64,000 bases of DNA from Rothia halotolerans (GTDB lineage Bacteria > Actinomycetota > Actinomycetes > Actinomycetales > Micrococcaceae). Below are positions 1 to 9,664 of this stretch, in pieces; position 1 is the first letter of the stretch; each line of letters starts with the position of its first letter. The stretch is taken from contig NZ_NOIU01000001.1 in the NCBI RefSeq assembly GCF_004136635.1, positions 434,001 through 498,000 of the forward strand. The letters are read 5' to 3'. Position numbers and translations under genes: made by a program. Below the pieces are notes generated by a model. The model did not search any database, was not told the origin of the DNA, and saw only the letters and a program-made list of their open reading frames with translations.

Positions 1-48
1 GCGACTCCTGACCCGCGCCTCCGCCAGGAGGAGCCTCGAGAGCCCGCG

Positions 49-89
49 ACGACGCCGGCCCGCCGCTTACACGCGGGGGCCGGCGTCGT
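49..89 (+). terminator. GC-rich hairpin upstream of metN
   Basis: A perfect 12-bp inverted repeat (49-60 with 78-89) lies 50 bases before the metN start. No T-run follows. It probably ends or attenuates an upstream transcript; the usual partner gene metQ is absent downstream of metI, so it may lie just left of the window and this hairpin may separate it from metNI. Confidence 0.5.
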
Positions 90-139
90 GCCGCTCCCGT
101 CATTGGGACGGGCCACCACCCACAGCAAGGGAAGCATTC

Positions 140-1198
140 ATGAGCGAGAATACGAGCGAGACGACCGGCGCTCCCGGCGAGGAGATGGTCGTCCTCAGCG
201 ACGTCTCCAAGGTCTTCAGGACCGGCAAGACCGAGGTCACCGCCGTGGACTCGGTGGACCTCACCGTGAACCGCGGCGAGATCTTCGCGATCATCGGCTA
301 CTCCGGGGCCGGGAAGTCGACCCTGGTCCGCCTCATCAACGGGCTCGAGCCGACCACCTCCGGGACCCTGACCGTGGACGGCCGGACCATCTCCGGGGCC
401 TCCGAGTCCGAGCTGCGCAAGGTCCGCACCGACATCGGCATGATCTTCCAGCAGTTCAACCTCATGAACTCCAAGACCGTGGCCGCCAACGTCGCCTTCC
501 CGCTCGGGGTCGCCGGCTGGTCGCGGGAGAGGCGCTCGGCGCGGGTGAAGGAGCTGCTGGAGTTCGTGGGGCTCGAGTCCAAGGCGAAGAGCTACCCGGA
601 CCAGCTCTCCGGCGGCCAGAAGCAGCGCGTCGGCATCGCCCGCGCCCTGGCCACCGAGCCCCACCTGCTGCTGGCCGACGAGTCCACCTCCGCGCTGGAC
701 CCGGAGACCACCGAGGAGGTGCTCCGGCTGCTCAAGCGGGTCAACCAGGAGCTCGGCATCACGGTGGTGGTGATCACCCACGAGATGGACGTGGTCTCCA
801 CGATCGCCGACCGCGTGGCCGTCATGGAGAAGGGCAGGGTCGTGGAGCAGGGGCCCGTCTACGACGTCTTCTCCAACCCCCGCACCGAGCCCGCGCGGCG
901 CTTCGTCTCCACCGCGGTGAAGACGCTGCCCACCGGCGACGCCGCGGCCAAGTTGAAGAGGCGCCACCCCGGCTACCTGGTCAACGTCGAGATCAAGGAC
1001 CAGACCCCGGTGGGCAGCGTCCTCGCGCACATCGGCCAGCGCGGCGTGAGCTTCAACATCGTCCAGGGCGGCCTGGAGACCCTCCAGGGCCGCACCTACG
1101 GAACCCTGACCCTCGAGCTGACCGGCGAGATCACCGCGATCGATGCCGTGGTCGAGCAGCTCAAGACCGTGACCACCGTCAAGGAGGTGCGCGCCTGA
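140..1198 (+). CDS. metN: Methionine ABC transporter, ATP-binding protein MetN
   Basis: 352-residue ABC ATPase that would power import of D/L-methionine with the membrane protein MetI. Visible motifs are Walker A GYSGAGKST at about residue 53-61, the signature LSGGQ at 156-160 and Walker B LLLADE at 176-181. The last 80 or so residues look like the C-terminal NIL regulatory domain that binds methionine in MetN proteins and separates this family from generic ABC ATPases. The ATG at 140 follows an AAGGGAAG Shine-Dalgarno stretch. Its stop overlaps the metI start as ATGA. The substrate-binding MetQ is not in the window after metI and is presumably to the left. Confidence 0.93.
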   Translation: MSENTSETTGAPGEEMVVLSDVSKVFRTGKTEVTAVDSVDLTVNRGEIFAIIGYSGAGKSTLVRLINGLEPTTSGTLTVDGRTISGASESELRKVRTDIGMIFQQFNLMNSKTVAANVAFPLGVAGWSRERRSARVKELLEFVGLESKAKSYPDQLSGGQKQRVGIARALATEPHLLLADESTSALDPETTEEVLRLLKRVNQELGITVVVITHEMDVVSTIADRVAVMEKGRVVEQGPVYDVFSNPRTEPARRFVSTAVKTLPTGDAAAKLKRRHPGYLVNVEIKDQTPVGSVLAHIGQRGVSFNIVQGGLETLQGRTYGTLTLELTGEITAIDAVVEQLKTVTTVKEVRA

Positions 1199-1905
1199 TG
1201 ACGCTCGCCAGCACCACCCTCGCCGCCGGCAGCCTCTCGGCGGCCTCCACCGACTGGACGCTGCTGCGGCCCAAGCTCTCCGACGCCGTCGTGGACACCC
1301 TCATCATGGTCTCCGCGACGATGGTCATCGCCGGCATTGCCGGGCTGATCATCGGGACCCTGCTGTACACCACCCGGCAGGGCAACATCCTGCAGAACCG
1401 CTGGGTCAACGCGATCCTGAACTTCGTGGTCAACTTCATCCGGCCGATCCCGTTCATCATCATGGTCGTGGCCCTGGGCCCGCTGATGATGTCGACCATC
1501 CAGGTCACCATCGGCATCGAGGCGGCCATCTTCGCGATGGTCTTCACCGCGACCTTCGCCGTGGCGCGCATCGTGGAGCAGAACCTGGTCTCGATCGACC
1601 CCGGCGTGATCGAGGCGGCCCGCGCGATGGGCGCCTCCAAGACCAAGATCATGTTCTCCGTGATGCTCCCCGAGGCGCTCGGGCCCCTGATCCTCGGGTA
1701 CACCTTCCTCGTGATCGGCGTGGTCGACATGTCCGCGATGGCCGGGTACATCGGCGCCGGCGGGCTCGGCGACTTCGCCCTGCAGGAGGGCTACCGCCGC
1801 TTCAACTGGGAGGTCACCTGGGTCGCGGTGCTCATCATCATCGTCCTGGTCCAGTTCGTCCAGCTGCTCGGCAACGTCCTGGCCCGCAAGGTCATGCGGC
1901 GCTGA
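1198..1905 (+). CDS. metI: Methionine ABC transporter, permease MetI
   Basis: 235-residue inner-membrane permease that forms the methionine channel with MetN. The sequence is hydrophobic with about five to six membrane segments and carries the EAA-type cytoplasmic loop (EAARAMGASKTKIM near residue 140) that docks to the ATPase. The ATG shares four bases with the metN stop, so the two are translationally coupled. Length is about normal (217 residues in E. coli), with a slightly longer N-terminus. A strong hairpin follows the stop, ending the operon. Confidence 0.93.
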   Translation: MTLASTTLAAGSLSAASTDWTLLRPKLSDAVVDTLIMVSATMVIAGIAGLIIGTLLYTTRQGNILQNRWVNAILNFVVNFIRPIPFIIMVVALGPLMMSTIQVTIGIEAAIFAMVFTATFAVARIVEQNLVSIDPGVIEAARAMGASKTKIMFSVMLPEALGPLILGYTFLVIGVVDMSAMAGYIGAGGLGDFALQEGYRRFNWEVTWVAVLIIIVLVQFVQLLGNVLARKVMRR

Positions 1906-1929
1906 GCCGGCCCCGGACGGCACGAGCCC

Positions 1930-1978
1930 GGCCCCGCGCTCCCCTCTTCCCCCGGCCGCGGGGAGGGAGCGCGGGGCC
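1930..1978. terminator. Hairpin between metI and the acyl-CoA synthetase gene
   Basis: Perfect 14-bp stem (1930-1943 with 1965-1978) between converging genes. It can end transcription from both sides. A second short feature, a 20-bp perfect palindrome at 2000-2019, lies just 3' of the minus-strand synthetase gene. Confidence 0.7.
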
Positions 1979-2022
1979 GTCGTCATGGACGCCCCACGCC
2001 TTCCGGCCATGGCCGGAAGAGC

Positions 2023-3738
2023 TCAGCCCTCCCGCTCCCGCAGCAGCTCCCTGACCTCCCGCCGGAGGGTCTTGCCGAGCATCGAGCGCGGGAAGTCCTC
2101 GAGCTCCACGATCCGCCGCGGCACCTTGTAGCGGGTCACCCGCTCGTAGCAGCGGGCCCGCAGCGCCTCGGCGTCGAAGGCGGCTCCGGGGGCCGTGATG
2201 ACCGCGGCGACCACCTCCTCCCCGCCGCCCTCCGCGGGGAGGCCGACGACGGCGGCGTCGGCCACGGCGTCGTCGGCCCGCAGCGCCTCCTCCACCTCGG
2301 AGGGCGAGACGTTGAAGCCGCCGGTGATGATGAGCTCCTTCAGGCGGTCCACCACGGAGAGGAAGCCGTCCGCGTCCATGCGCACGACGTCGCCGGTGCG
2401 CAGCCACCCGTCCGCGCTGAACGCCGCGCGGGTCGCCTCCTCGTCCCGCCAGTAGCCGCGGAAGGTCTGCGGGCCGCGGACCCACAGCTCGCCCGCCGCG
2501 CCCGCCGCGCCCGCCGCGACGTCCTCGCCCGCCTCGGGATCCACGATGCGGATCTCGGTGGAGGGGAAGGGGACCCCGATGGAGCCGGCCCGCCGCGAGG
2601 AGTTGAGCGGGTTGCAGGCCACCAGCGGGGCGCACTCGGTCAGTCCGTAGCCCTCGACGAGGAAGCCGCCGGAGCGCTGCTCCCACGCCGCGACGAGGTC
2701 CGGCGGGAGGTTCATCGCCCCGGAGACGGCGTAGCGGATGCCGACCAGGTCGATGCCGCGCCGCTCGGCGGCCTCGAGCAGGCGCCGGTAGACCGGGGGC
2801 ACCGCCGGCAGGATCGTGGGCCGGGAGCGCCGGAGGGCCTTCGCGATGAGGTCGACGTCGACGGTCGGGAAGAGCACCAGGCGCGCCCGGATCGCGGTCG
2901 CGACTCCCATCCCCAGCGTCATGCCGTAGGCGTGGAAGAGCGGGAGCACGGCGTAGATCGTCTCCTCAGGCCCGGGCTGGACCCACTCCCGCCCCATCTC
3001 GGCGTTGGACTCCAGGTTCCGGTGGGTCAGCATGGCGCCCTTGGGACGCCCCGTGGTTCCGGAGGTGTAGAGCAGCAGCGCGAGGTCGTGCGCGCCCGGG
3101 CGGGGATGGTGCGCGTCGATGCGCGGGTGCGCGAGCAGCTGCGCCCAGGGGATCGTGCCGGGCGCCGGGCCCTGCAGCCGGCCCCGGGCCGCGCGGGCGG
3201 CGGGCACCGGCAGGCGCAGGGCCAGCCGCGTGCGCAGCGGCATGGCCGCGAGGAGGCTCACCGCGACCACCTGCCGGGGGCGGGCGGTCTCGGGCAGCCC
3301 GGTGATCGCCCCCGCGGCCCGGTCCCACACGATCGCCGTCTTCGCCCCGTGGTCCTCGAACTGGTGACGCAGCTCCTCGGCGGTGTACAGCGGATTGTGC
3401 TCGACGACGACGCCGCCCACCCGCAGCACCGCGTAGAAGGCGACGACGTGCTGCGGGCAGTTCGGCAGCACCAGCGCGACGCGGTCCCCCGCCCGGATGC
3501 CCATGGCCCGCAGAGCCTCGGCGACCCGCTCCACCTCCTCCCCCAGGCGGGCGTAGGTGGTGCGCGCGCCGAAGAACTCGAGCGCGGTCCGGGCGCCGGC
3601 CTCCCGCACGGCCGCCTCGAGGACGTGCACCAGCGAGGTCTCGGGGAGCTGGAGGGCGTGCGCGACGCCGGGCGAGTAGTTCGCGAGCCAGGGACGGCCC
3701 GCGGTGGGCGGGGCGCCTGAGGGGTCCGGTTCAGCCAT
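2023..3738 (-). CDS. AMP-forming acyl-CoA synthetase (long-chain fatty acid-CoA ligase type)
   Basis: 571-residue adenylate-forming enzyme that activates a carboxylic acid with ATP and joins it to CoA. The P-loop-like motif YTSGTTGRPKG, the GYGLTE motif and the C-terminal region around GWLRTGD and KELIITGG, ending in the lysine-containing GKTLRR, are all present, so it should be catalytically complete. A long-chain substrate is the usual annotation for this group but is not proven by sequence. The ATG at 3738 was preferred because upstream extension would run through the divergent acetyltransferase; a CAGAAT -10-like box lies 7 nt before it and no Shine-Dalgarno is seen, so the mRNA may be leaderless. 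Confidence 0.85.
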   Translation of the reverse strand: MAEPDPSGAPPTAGRPWLANYSPGVAHALQLPETSLVHVLEAAVREAGARTALEFFGARTTYARLGEEVERVAEALRAMGIRAGDRVALVLPNCPQHVVAFYAVLRVGGVVVEHNPLYTAEELRHQFEDHGAKTAIVWDRAAGAITGLPETARPRQVVAVSLLAAMPLRTRLALRLPVPAARAARGRLQGPAPGTIPWAQLLAHPRIDAHHPRPGAHDLALLLYTSGTTGRPKGAMLTHRNLESNAEMGREWVQPGPEETIYAVLPLFHAYGMTLGMGVATAIRARLVLFPTVDVDLIAKALRRSRPTILPAVPPVYRRLLEAAERRGIDLVGIRYAVSGAMNLPPDLVAAWEQRSGGFLVEGYGLTECAPLVACNPLNSSRRAGSIGVPFPSTEIRIVDPEAGEDVAAGAAGAAGELWVRGPQTFRGYWRDEEATRAAFSADGWLRTGDVVRMDADGFLSVVDRLKELIITGGFNVSPSEVEEALRADDAVADAAVVGLPAEGGGEEVVAAVITAPGAAFDAEALRARCYERVTRYKVPRRIVELEDFPRSMLGKTLRREVRELLREREG

Positions 3739-3745
3739 ACCAGCG

Positions 3746-3751
3746 ATTCTG
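3746..3751 (-). promoter_or_regulatory. -10 box, leaderless promoter of acyl-CoA synthetase
   Basis: CAGAAT on the minus strand ends 7 nt before the ATG at 3738; a start point at or next to the A of ATG would give a leaderless message. Confidence 0.45.
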
Positions 3752-3761
3752 TCACGGCCTG

Positions 3762-3767
3762 TATGAT
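3762..3767 (+). promoter_or_regulatory. -10 box of the acetyltransferase gene
   Basis: TATGAT on the plus strand, 37 nt before the ATG at 3805. This leaves room for a short leader carrying the AGGAGGA ribosome site at about 3790. It is back to back with the synthetase promoter. Confidence 0.5.
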
Positions 3768-3804
3768 CGCCTGGAACCCCAGCCGCATCAGGAGGAGCAC
3801 AGCG

Positions 3805-4497
3805 ATGGACGATCCCGCGGAGCAGATGACCATGCGCGAGCGCATGGTCGCCGGCCTGCCGTACCGGGGCGCCGGCGAGACCAGCACCGACTCGGCCGAC
3901 GCCGCCCGGGCCACCGCCCGATTCCAGCAGCTCGACCTCGAGGACCGCGAGGCTGCCGGCCAGGTGCTGCGCGGCCTGCTCGGCTCGATGGGCGAGGGGG
4001 TGCGGATCCGCCCGCCGTTCCACGTCGACTACGGCTGGAACATCCACGTCGGCGACCGCCTCTTCGCGAACTTCGGCCTGATGGCGCTGGACGTGTGCGA
4101 GATCCGCATCGGCGACGACGTGCAGATCGGCCCCAACGTCCAGCTGCTCACCCCCACCCATCCTCTCAACCCCGCCGACCGCGTCCGCGGATGGGAGGGC
4201 GGCCTGCCGATCACGATCGAGGACAACGTATGGCTGGGCGGCGGCGCGATCGTGATGCCGGGCGTCAGGATCGGCCGCGACTCGGTGATCGGCGCCGGGG
4301 CCGTGGTGACCCGCGACGTCCCGCCGCTCTCGGTCGCCGTGGGGTCGCCGGCGCGCGTGGTCAGGACCATCGACCCCGAGGAGCGCTCGGGGCAGTTCGC
4401 GCTGGAGAACTACCCGGCCGCGTACCGCGAGCAGGTCCGCGGCGAGGGCCCGGACGCCGTCGTGCGCCCGGCCGGGCACGAGGAGGCGTCGGCATGA
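3805..4497 (+). CDS. Maltose/galactoside-type O-acetyltransferase (left-handed beta helix)
   Basis: 230-residue trimeric hexapeptide-repeat acetyltransferase that would move an acetyl group from acetyl-CoA to a sugar hydroxyl. The N-terminal maltose-acetyltransferase domain (MVAGLPYR) is followed by hexapeptide repeats with the catalytic-type histidine in LLTPTHPLN and the family block IEDNVWLGGGA. The start at 3805 has AGGAGGA nine bases upstream; an earlier ATG at 3763 is inside the promoter. The stop overlaps the next gene as ATGA. The C-terminus is longer than in Maa/LacA by about 30 residues. Substrate is unknown. Confidence 0.85.
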   Translation: MDDPAEQMTMRERMVAGLPYRGAGETSTDSADAARATARFQQLDLEDREAAGQVLRGLLGSMGEGVRIRPPFHVDYGWNIHVGDRLFANFGLMALDVCEIRIGDDVQIGPNVQLLTPTHPLNPADRVRGWEGGLPITIEDNVWLGGGAIVMPGVRIGRDSVIGAGAVVTRDVPPLSVAVGSPARVVRTIDPEERSGQFALENYPAAYREQVRGEGPDAVVRPAGHEEASA

Positions 4498-5609
4498 GCC
4501 GCGAGCGTCCCTACGACCGAGACGACCCGACCGAGCCCCTCCCCCGGGAGCCCCGGCGCGGCGAGGACCCTGACGCGACCGTCCCCCTCCCCGCCGGCTC
4601 GTGGCGGTCCGACGACCCCAATGCGACGGTGCCGCTCGACGGCTCCGACGGGGCCGCCCGCGGGGAGCCGCGCGAGGAGCCCTGGGACGGACGGCGCCTG
4701 GACCACGAGCCCACGGAGGTCCTCGAGGACAACCGCACCCTGCCCCTGGGCACCGTCCCTCCCGGCTCGGAGGACCCCACCGCGGTGATCGGCCGGGACG
4801 GCCGGGAGAGCCTCTCCCGGGGCCCGGCGGAGACCGCGCCGACGCAGCCGCTGCGCCCGGAGCACGGATACGGCGCCGGCGGGGGCCGGGAGCACGACGA
4901 CGCGCGGATGCCTCCCACCGCCGGGATGCCGACCGTGGGCGGGGCGACTGCCGGGGCCTCCGCCGGTGCCACAGCCCAGCGCGGCCCGGGCAGCTCGGCT
5001 GCGCCCGACGGCTATCCCGCGGAGCCCGGCGCAGGCATCCCCGGCTCCGAGCTGCGCGCTGCGGTGACCCGCCGGCAGCGGGTCGAGTACGGCCGCATCC
5101 AGCTGCTGCCCGGCCTGATCGGATGGCTGGCCGCCGTCGGGATGGCGGGCTTCCTCGGCTGGGCCGCGGCCCTGCTGCTGCCCGCTCTGACGGGACTGAC
5201 GCCCGCGGCCGCGCCCGGCGGGGCCCTGGAGGACCTCGCCGAGGGCTCCGCGGCGGGGCTGGCCGGCTCGATCGGCTTCGCGGCGGTCTACCTGGTCTCG
5301 TTCCTGTTCGGCGGGTACGCGGCGGGGCGCTCGGCGCGCTTCGCCGGTGCCAAGCAGGGCGTCGCGGTGTGGCTGTGGCAGCTCATGGGGGCCGCCGTGA
5401 GCACCGTCCTGGCGATGATCTTCGCCGACCAGGTCCCGGGCCTGCCCGCCCTCGCCACGGTCCAGGCGATGGGGGCCGAGTCCCTGCTCTGGAACGTCCT
5501 GGCCGCCCTGTGCGTGCTGGCGATCGGGCTGCTCGCGGCCGTGCTCGGCGGGCTGTGGGGCCTGCGCTTCCATCAGCGCGCCGACCGCCTGGGCTTCGAG
5601 GCCCGCTAG
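4494..5609 (+). CDS. Hypothetical membrane protein with disordered N-terminus
   Basis: 371 residues of unknown function. About 200 N-terminal residues are acidic, Pro/Gly/Arg-rich and low complexity, with recurring Asp-Pro-Thr/Asn-Ala-Thr and Glu-Pro motifs (for example DPDATVPL and DPNATVPL), typical of an unstructured cytoplasmic tail. The rest forms four membrane segments with small-residue-rich faces. The ATG overlaps the acetyltransferase stop (ATGA), so the two are co-translated. A strong terminator follows. The pattern of threonines in acidic context resembles Ser/Thr kinase target tails of actinomycetes, but this is only a guess. Confidence 0.75.
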   Translation: MSRERPYDRDDPTEPLPREPRRGEDPDATVPLPAGSWRSDDPNATVPLDGSDGAARGEPREEPWDGRRLDHEPTEVLEDNRTLPLGTVPPGSEDPTAVIGRDGRESLSRGPAETAPTQPLRPEHGYGAGGGREHDDARMPPTAGMPTVGGATAGASAGATAQRGPGSSAAPDGYPAEPGAGIPGSELRAAVTRRQRVEYGRIQLLPGLIGWLAAVGMAGFLGWAAALLLPALTGLTPAAAPGGALEDLAEGSAAGLAGSIGFAAVYLVSFLFGGYAAGRSARFAGAKQGVAVWLWQLMGAAVSTVLAMIFADQVPGLPALATVQAMGAESLLWNVLAALCVLAIGLLAAVLGGLWGLRFHQRADRLGFEAR

Positions 5610-5641
5610 CGGCCCCGCCCCGGCCGGGACCCTCGACGCGA

Positions 5642-5672
5642 GAAGGACGCCGCCCCTGGGGCGGCGTCCTTC
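5642..5672 (+). terminator. Terminator after the membrane protein gene
   Basis: 15-bp near-continuous inverted repeat (5642-5656 with 5658-5672) 32 bases past the stop, followed by TCCGTCGTCC. Confidence 0.7.
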
Positions 5673-5795
5673 CGTCGTCCCGGCCGCTTGGGCGGCGGGC
5701 CTCTCCAACCCGCCTCGGGGACGGCCGCCCCTCCCCGGCGGGGAGGGACGGGCCCCGACGGGGAAGGGACGGCCCCTCACAGCGGGGCGGCCCTG

Positions 5796-5813
5796 TCCGG
5801 CCGCGCGGCCGGA
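5796..5813 (-). terminator. Palindrome just 3' of the E2 gene
   Basis: Perfect 18-bp palindrome starting 5 bases after the minus-strand stop; likely a terminator hairpin for the dehydrogenase operon, without a T-run. Confidence 0.4.
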
Positions 5814-5817
5814 GCCG

Positions 5818-7416
5818 CTACATGTCCAGCAGCAGCGCCGGCTCCTCCATCACGGCGGCGACGTCGGCCATGAACCGGGCCGAGAGGTCGCCGTCGAGGA
5901 TCCTGTGGTCGAAGGACCCGCCGAGCGTGGTGACCCAGCGCGGGATGACCTCGCCGTCCACGACCCACGGCTTCTGCTTGATCGTGCCGAAGGCGATGAT
6001 CGCGGCCTCGCCGGCGTTGATGATCGGCGTGCCGGTGTCGATGCCCAGGGCGCCGATGTTGGTGACCGTCATCGTCCCGCCGGTCATGTCGGCGGGCTGG
6101 GTCTTGCCCTCCCGCGCGATCTTGGTCAGCGAGTCCAGGGCGATCGCCAGCTCCTTGAGGGAGAGGTCCTGCGCGTCCTTGATGTTCGGCACCAGCAGGC
6201 CGCGCGGGGTGGCCGCCGCGATCCCGAGGTTGATGTAGCGCTTGATGAGGATCTCGGACTCGGTCCACGCCGAGTTCACCTGGGGGTTCCGGGCCGTCGC
6301 CCAGATGACCGCCTTGGCGAGGATCAGCAGCGGCGTGACCTTGACGCCCTCGAAGCTCGGGGAGGCCTTGAGCCGCTTGACGAACTCCATGGTCCGGGAG
6401 GCGTCGACGTCGACGAAGATCGACACGTGCGGCGCCTCGAAGGCCGACTTGCTCACCGCCTTCGCGGTGGCCTTCCGCACCCCCTTGACCGGGATCCGCT
6501 CGATTCGGTCCCCGGCCTGCTGCGAGGCGGAGACCCAGAAGTCGCCGGGCTTGGCCTCGCCGAGGTCCTGGGAGTGGGCGGTGTAGTTGAGCAGGTCGCG
6601 GTGCGTGACCTGGCCCTGGGCGCCCGTGGCGGGGACGTGGGCGAGGTCGACTCCCATCTCCTTGGCGGCCTTGCGCACCGGCGGCTTGGCCAGCGCGGGG
6701 CGCCGGGGCGGCTCGGAGGGCACGGTGCGGTGGGCCGAGGCGGTGGGCATCGGCTCCTCCGCCGCACGGCCCGGCAGGCGATTCAGCGCGTCGCGACCGC
6801 CCTCGGCGAGGCGCCGGGCGCGCTCGGCGAGGTTCGCCCCGAGCCCTCCGCCGCCGAGGCGGCCGGCCAGGCCGGTGGCGGCGGGCCCTGCCGGGGCGGT
6901 GGCGGCCGGCTGGGCGGCGGGGGGAGCAGCTGCTGCGGGGGACGACGTCGTGCGCCTGCGGGCCCGGCGCTTGACCGGGTCGGCCTTGGGTCCGCTGCCC
7001 ACCAGGGCCGCGGTCTCCGACCCGCCCTCGGAGCCGCTGCGCGCCGCCTGGCCCTCCGGCTCCTCGGGGGCGGGGGTGGAGATCTCCGGCGCGGCCCCCT
7101 CGGGGGCGGGGCGGGACGCCTCGGGCGGCGCTCCCTCCTCACCAGCCGGGGCGGCCTCAGCTGTCCCGGAGGGCTCCCCCGCCACCGCGACGGCGACGAG
7201 CGGCTGCCCCACCTCGACCGTGGCGCCCTCCTCGGCGAGGAGCTGCTCGACGGTGCCCTCGAAGGGCGAGGGCAGCTCGACCACGGACTTGGCGGTCTCG
7301 ATCTCCAGGAGGACATCGTTGACCGCCACCGTGCTGCCGGGGCCGACCTTCCAGGCCAGGATCTCCGCCTCGGTCAGGCCTTCGCCGACGTCGGGGAGGT
7401 TGAAAATCGATGACAT
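5818..7416 (-). CDS. 2-oxo acid dehydrogenase E2, dihydrolipoyl acyltransferase
   Basis: 532-residue E2 core of the branched-chain/2-oxo acid dehydrogenase complex; it takes the acyl group from E1 via a lipoyl arm and passes it to CoA. One N-terminal lipoyl domain holds the lipoylated lysine in IETAKSVVE (about residue 44). A long Ala/Pro/Glu linker follows, then the E1/E3-binding domain (around [17 protein letters not shown]) and the catalytic domain ending with FDHRILDGD, whose His and Asp are the active-site residues. A GAGGAG ribosome site precedes the ATG at 7416. It is the last gene after E1alpha and E1beta; no E3 gene is nearby, so E3 would come from elsewhere. Confidence 0.92.
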   Translation of the reverse strand: MSSIFNLPDVGEGLTEAEILAWKVGPGSTVAVNDVLLEIETAKSVVELPSPFEGTVEQLLAEEGATVEVGQPLVAVAVAGEPSGTAEAAPAGEEGAPPEASRPAPEGAAPEISTPAPEEPEGQAARSGSEGGSETAALVGSGPKADPVKRRARRRTTSSPAAAAPPAAQPAATAPAGPAATGLAGRLGGGGLGANLAERARRLAEGGRDALNRLPGRAAEEPMPTASAHRTVPSEPPRRPALAKPPVRKAAKEMGVDLAHVPATGAQGQVTHRDLLNYTAHSQDLGEAKPGDFWVSASQQAGDRIERIPVKGVRKATAKAVSKSAFEAPHVSIFVDVDASRTMEFVKRLKASPSFEGVKVTPLLILAKAVIWATARNPQVNSAWTESEILIKRYINLGIAAATPRGLLVPNIKDAQDLSLKELAIALDSLTKIAREGKTQPADMTGGTMTVTNIGALGIDTGTPIINAGEAAIIAFGTIKQKPWVVDGEVIPRWVTTLGGSFDHRILDGDLSARFMADVAAVMEEPALLLDM

Positions 7417-7445
7417 GTGGCTTCTCCTCGTGCTGGGCGGGCCGG

Positions 7446-8431
<986 letters not shown>

Positions 8432-8435
<4 letters not shown>

Positions 8436-9598
8436 CGGGGATCCTCCTGGGCGGCGTCGTCGAATCCCGCCTCGTACTGCTGGAACCACGCCCGGTCCTG
8501 CTCGACCAGCGTGTTGGCCTCGGCGTAGACGGTGTCGAAGTACTCGGCGAACTCCGGCGGCTCCATGGCCAGCACGGCGTCGCGGACCTCGCGGCCGTAC
8601 TCCTGGGCCGCCTCCGACGCCGCCTCGAAGAACGCGTCCTCGACCTCTTCCGCGCGGAGGTGCCGCTCGAGGCGGACCAGCGGGTCCTTGGCCGCCCAGC
8701 CATCCTCCTCCTCGCGGGTGCGGTACTTGGTGGGGTCGTCCGCGGTGGTGTGGGCGCCGAGGCGGTAGGTCTCGGCCTCGATGAGGACGGGGCCCTCGCC
8801 GCGCCGGATCTTCTCCAGCGCGTAAGCGGTGACCGCGCGGACCGCCAGCAGGTCGTTGCCGTCCACGCGGATCCCCTCGAAGCCGTAGCCCGCCGCGCGC
8901 TCGGCCAGGGGCAGCCGGGACTGGGTGGAGAACGGGACCGAGATCGCCCACTGGTTGTTCTGGACGAAGAACAGGACCGGGGCGTCATAGGAGGCCGCGA
9001 AGACCATCGACTCGTGGGCCTCGCCCTGGGTGGAGGAGCCGTCGCCGAAGCAGACGATCGTCGCCGGGGGCTCCGAGCCCTCCGCGGGATCCTGGCCGAG
9101 GCCCAGGCGCGCGTCCAACCGCTGGCCCATGGCGTAGCCGACGGCCTGCGGGATCTGCGCGGCGAGGACGAAGGTGTAGAGGTGGAAGTTGTGGGCGGTC
9201 GGGTCCCAGCCGCCTCCGGAGTAGCCGCGGAAGACGCTCAGCATCTCCTTCAGGTCCACGCCGCGCTCGTAGGCGAGGGCGTGCTCCCGGTAGGAGGGGA
9301 ACACCTGGTCCTGGGGCAGCATCGCCAGGGCGGCCCCGACCTGCGCGGCCTCCTGGCCGCGGGCCGGAGCCCACAGGGCGAGCTTCCCCTGGCGCTGGAG
9401 GGCCGTGACCTCGTCGTCGAAGCGGCGGACCGTGAGCATGCTGCGATAGGACGCCTTGAGATCCTCGAGGGTCACGTCCTCGAGGTAGGCGTCGAAGTCG
9501 GGGTCCGAGCCCCGCCGTCCGTCCTCGCCCAGGATGCTCACCCGGCGCAGGCGTCCGGCGCCCGCCCCAGGGTGCTGAGTTTCCGGCTGCTCAGCCAT
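8432..9598 (-). CDS. 2-oxo acid (branched-chain) dehydrogenase E1 subunit alpha
   Basis: 388-residue alpha subunit that binds thiamine diphosphate through the GDGSSTQGE ... QNNQWAIS motif (GDG-about 30-NN). The ATG at 9598 was chosen because GGAGG stands 5 bases upstream; the earlier ATG at 9622 has no ribosome site. The neighbour 66 bases upstream on the same strand is an aminotransferase gene, which fits joint degradation of amino acids: transamination first, then oxidative decarboxylation by this complex. Confidence 0.92.
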
Positions 9599-9664
9599 CG
9601 TTCCTCCAGTGTGAATGGTCATCGGGGCGCACGCGGGGCGGGGCCCCGCGCGCGCACTACAACA

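Noticed and set aside
2000-2019. 20-bp perfect palindrome as a regulator site
   Set aside because: Lies between converging gene ends, more likely part of a terminator.
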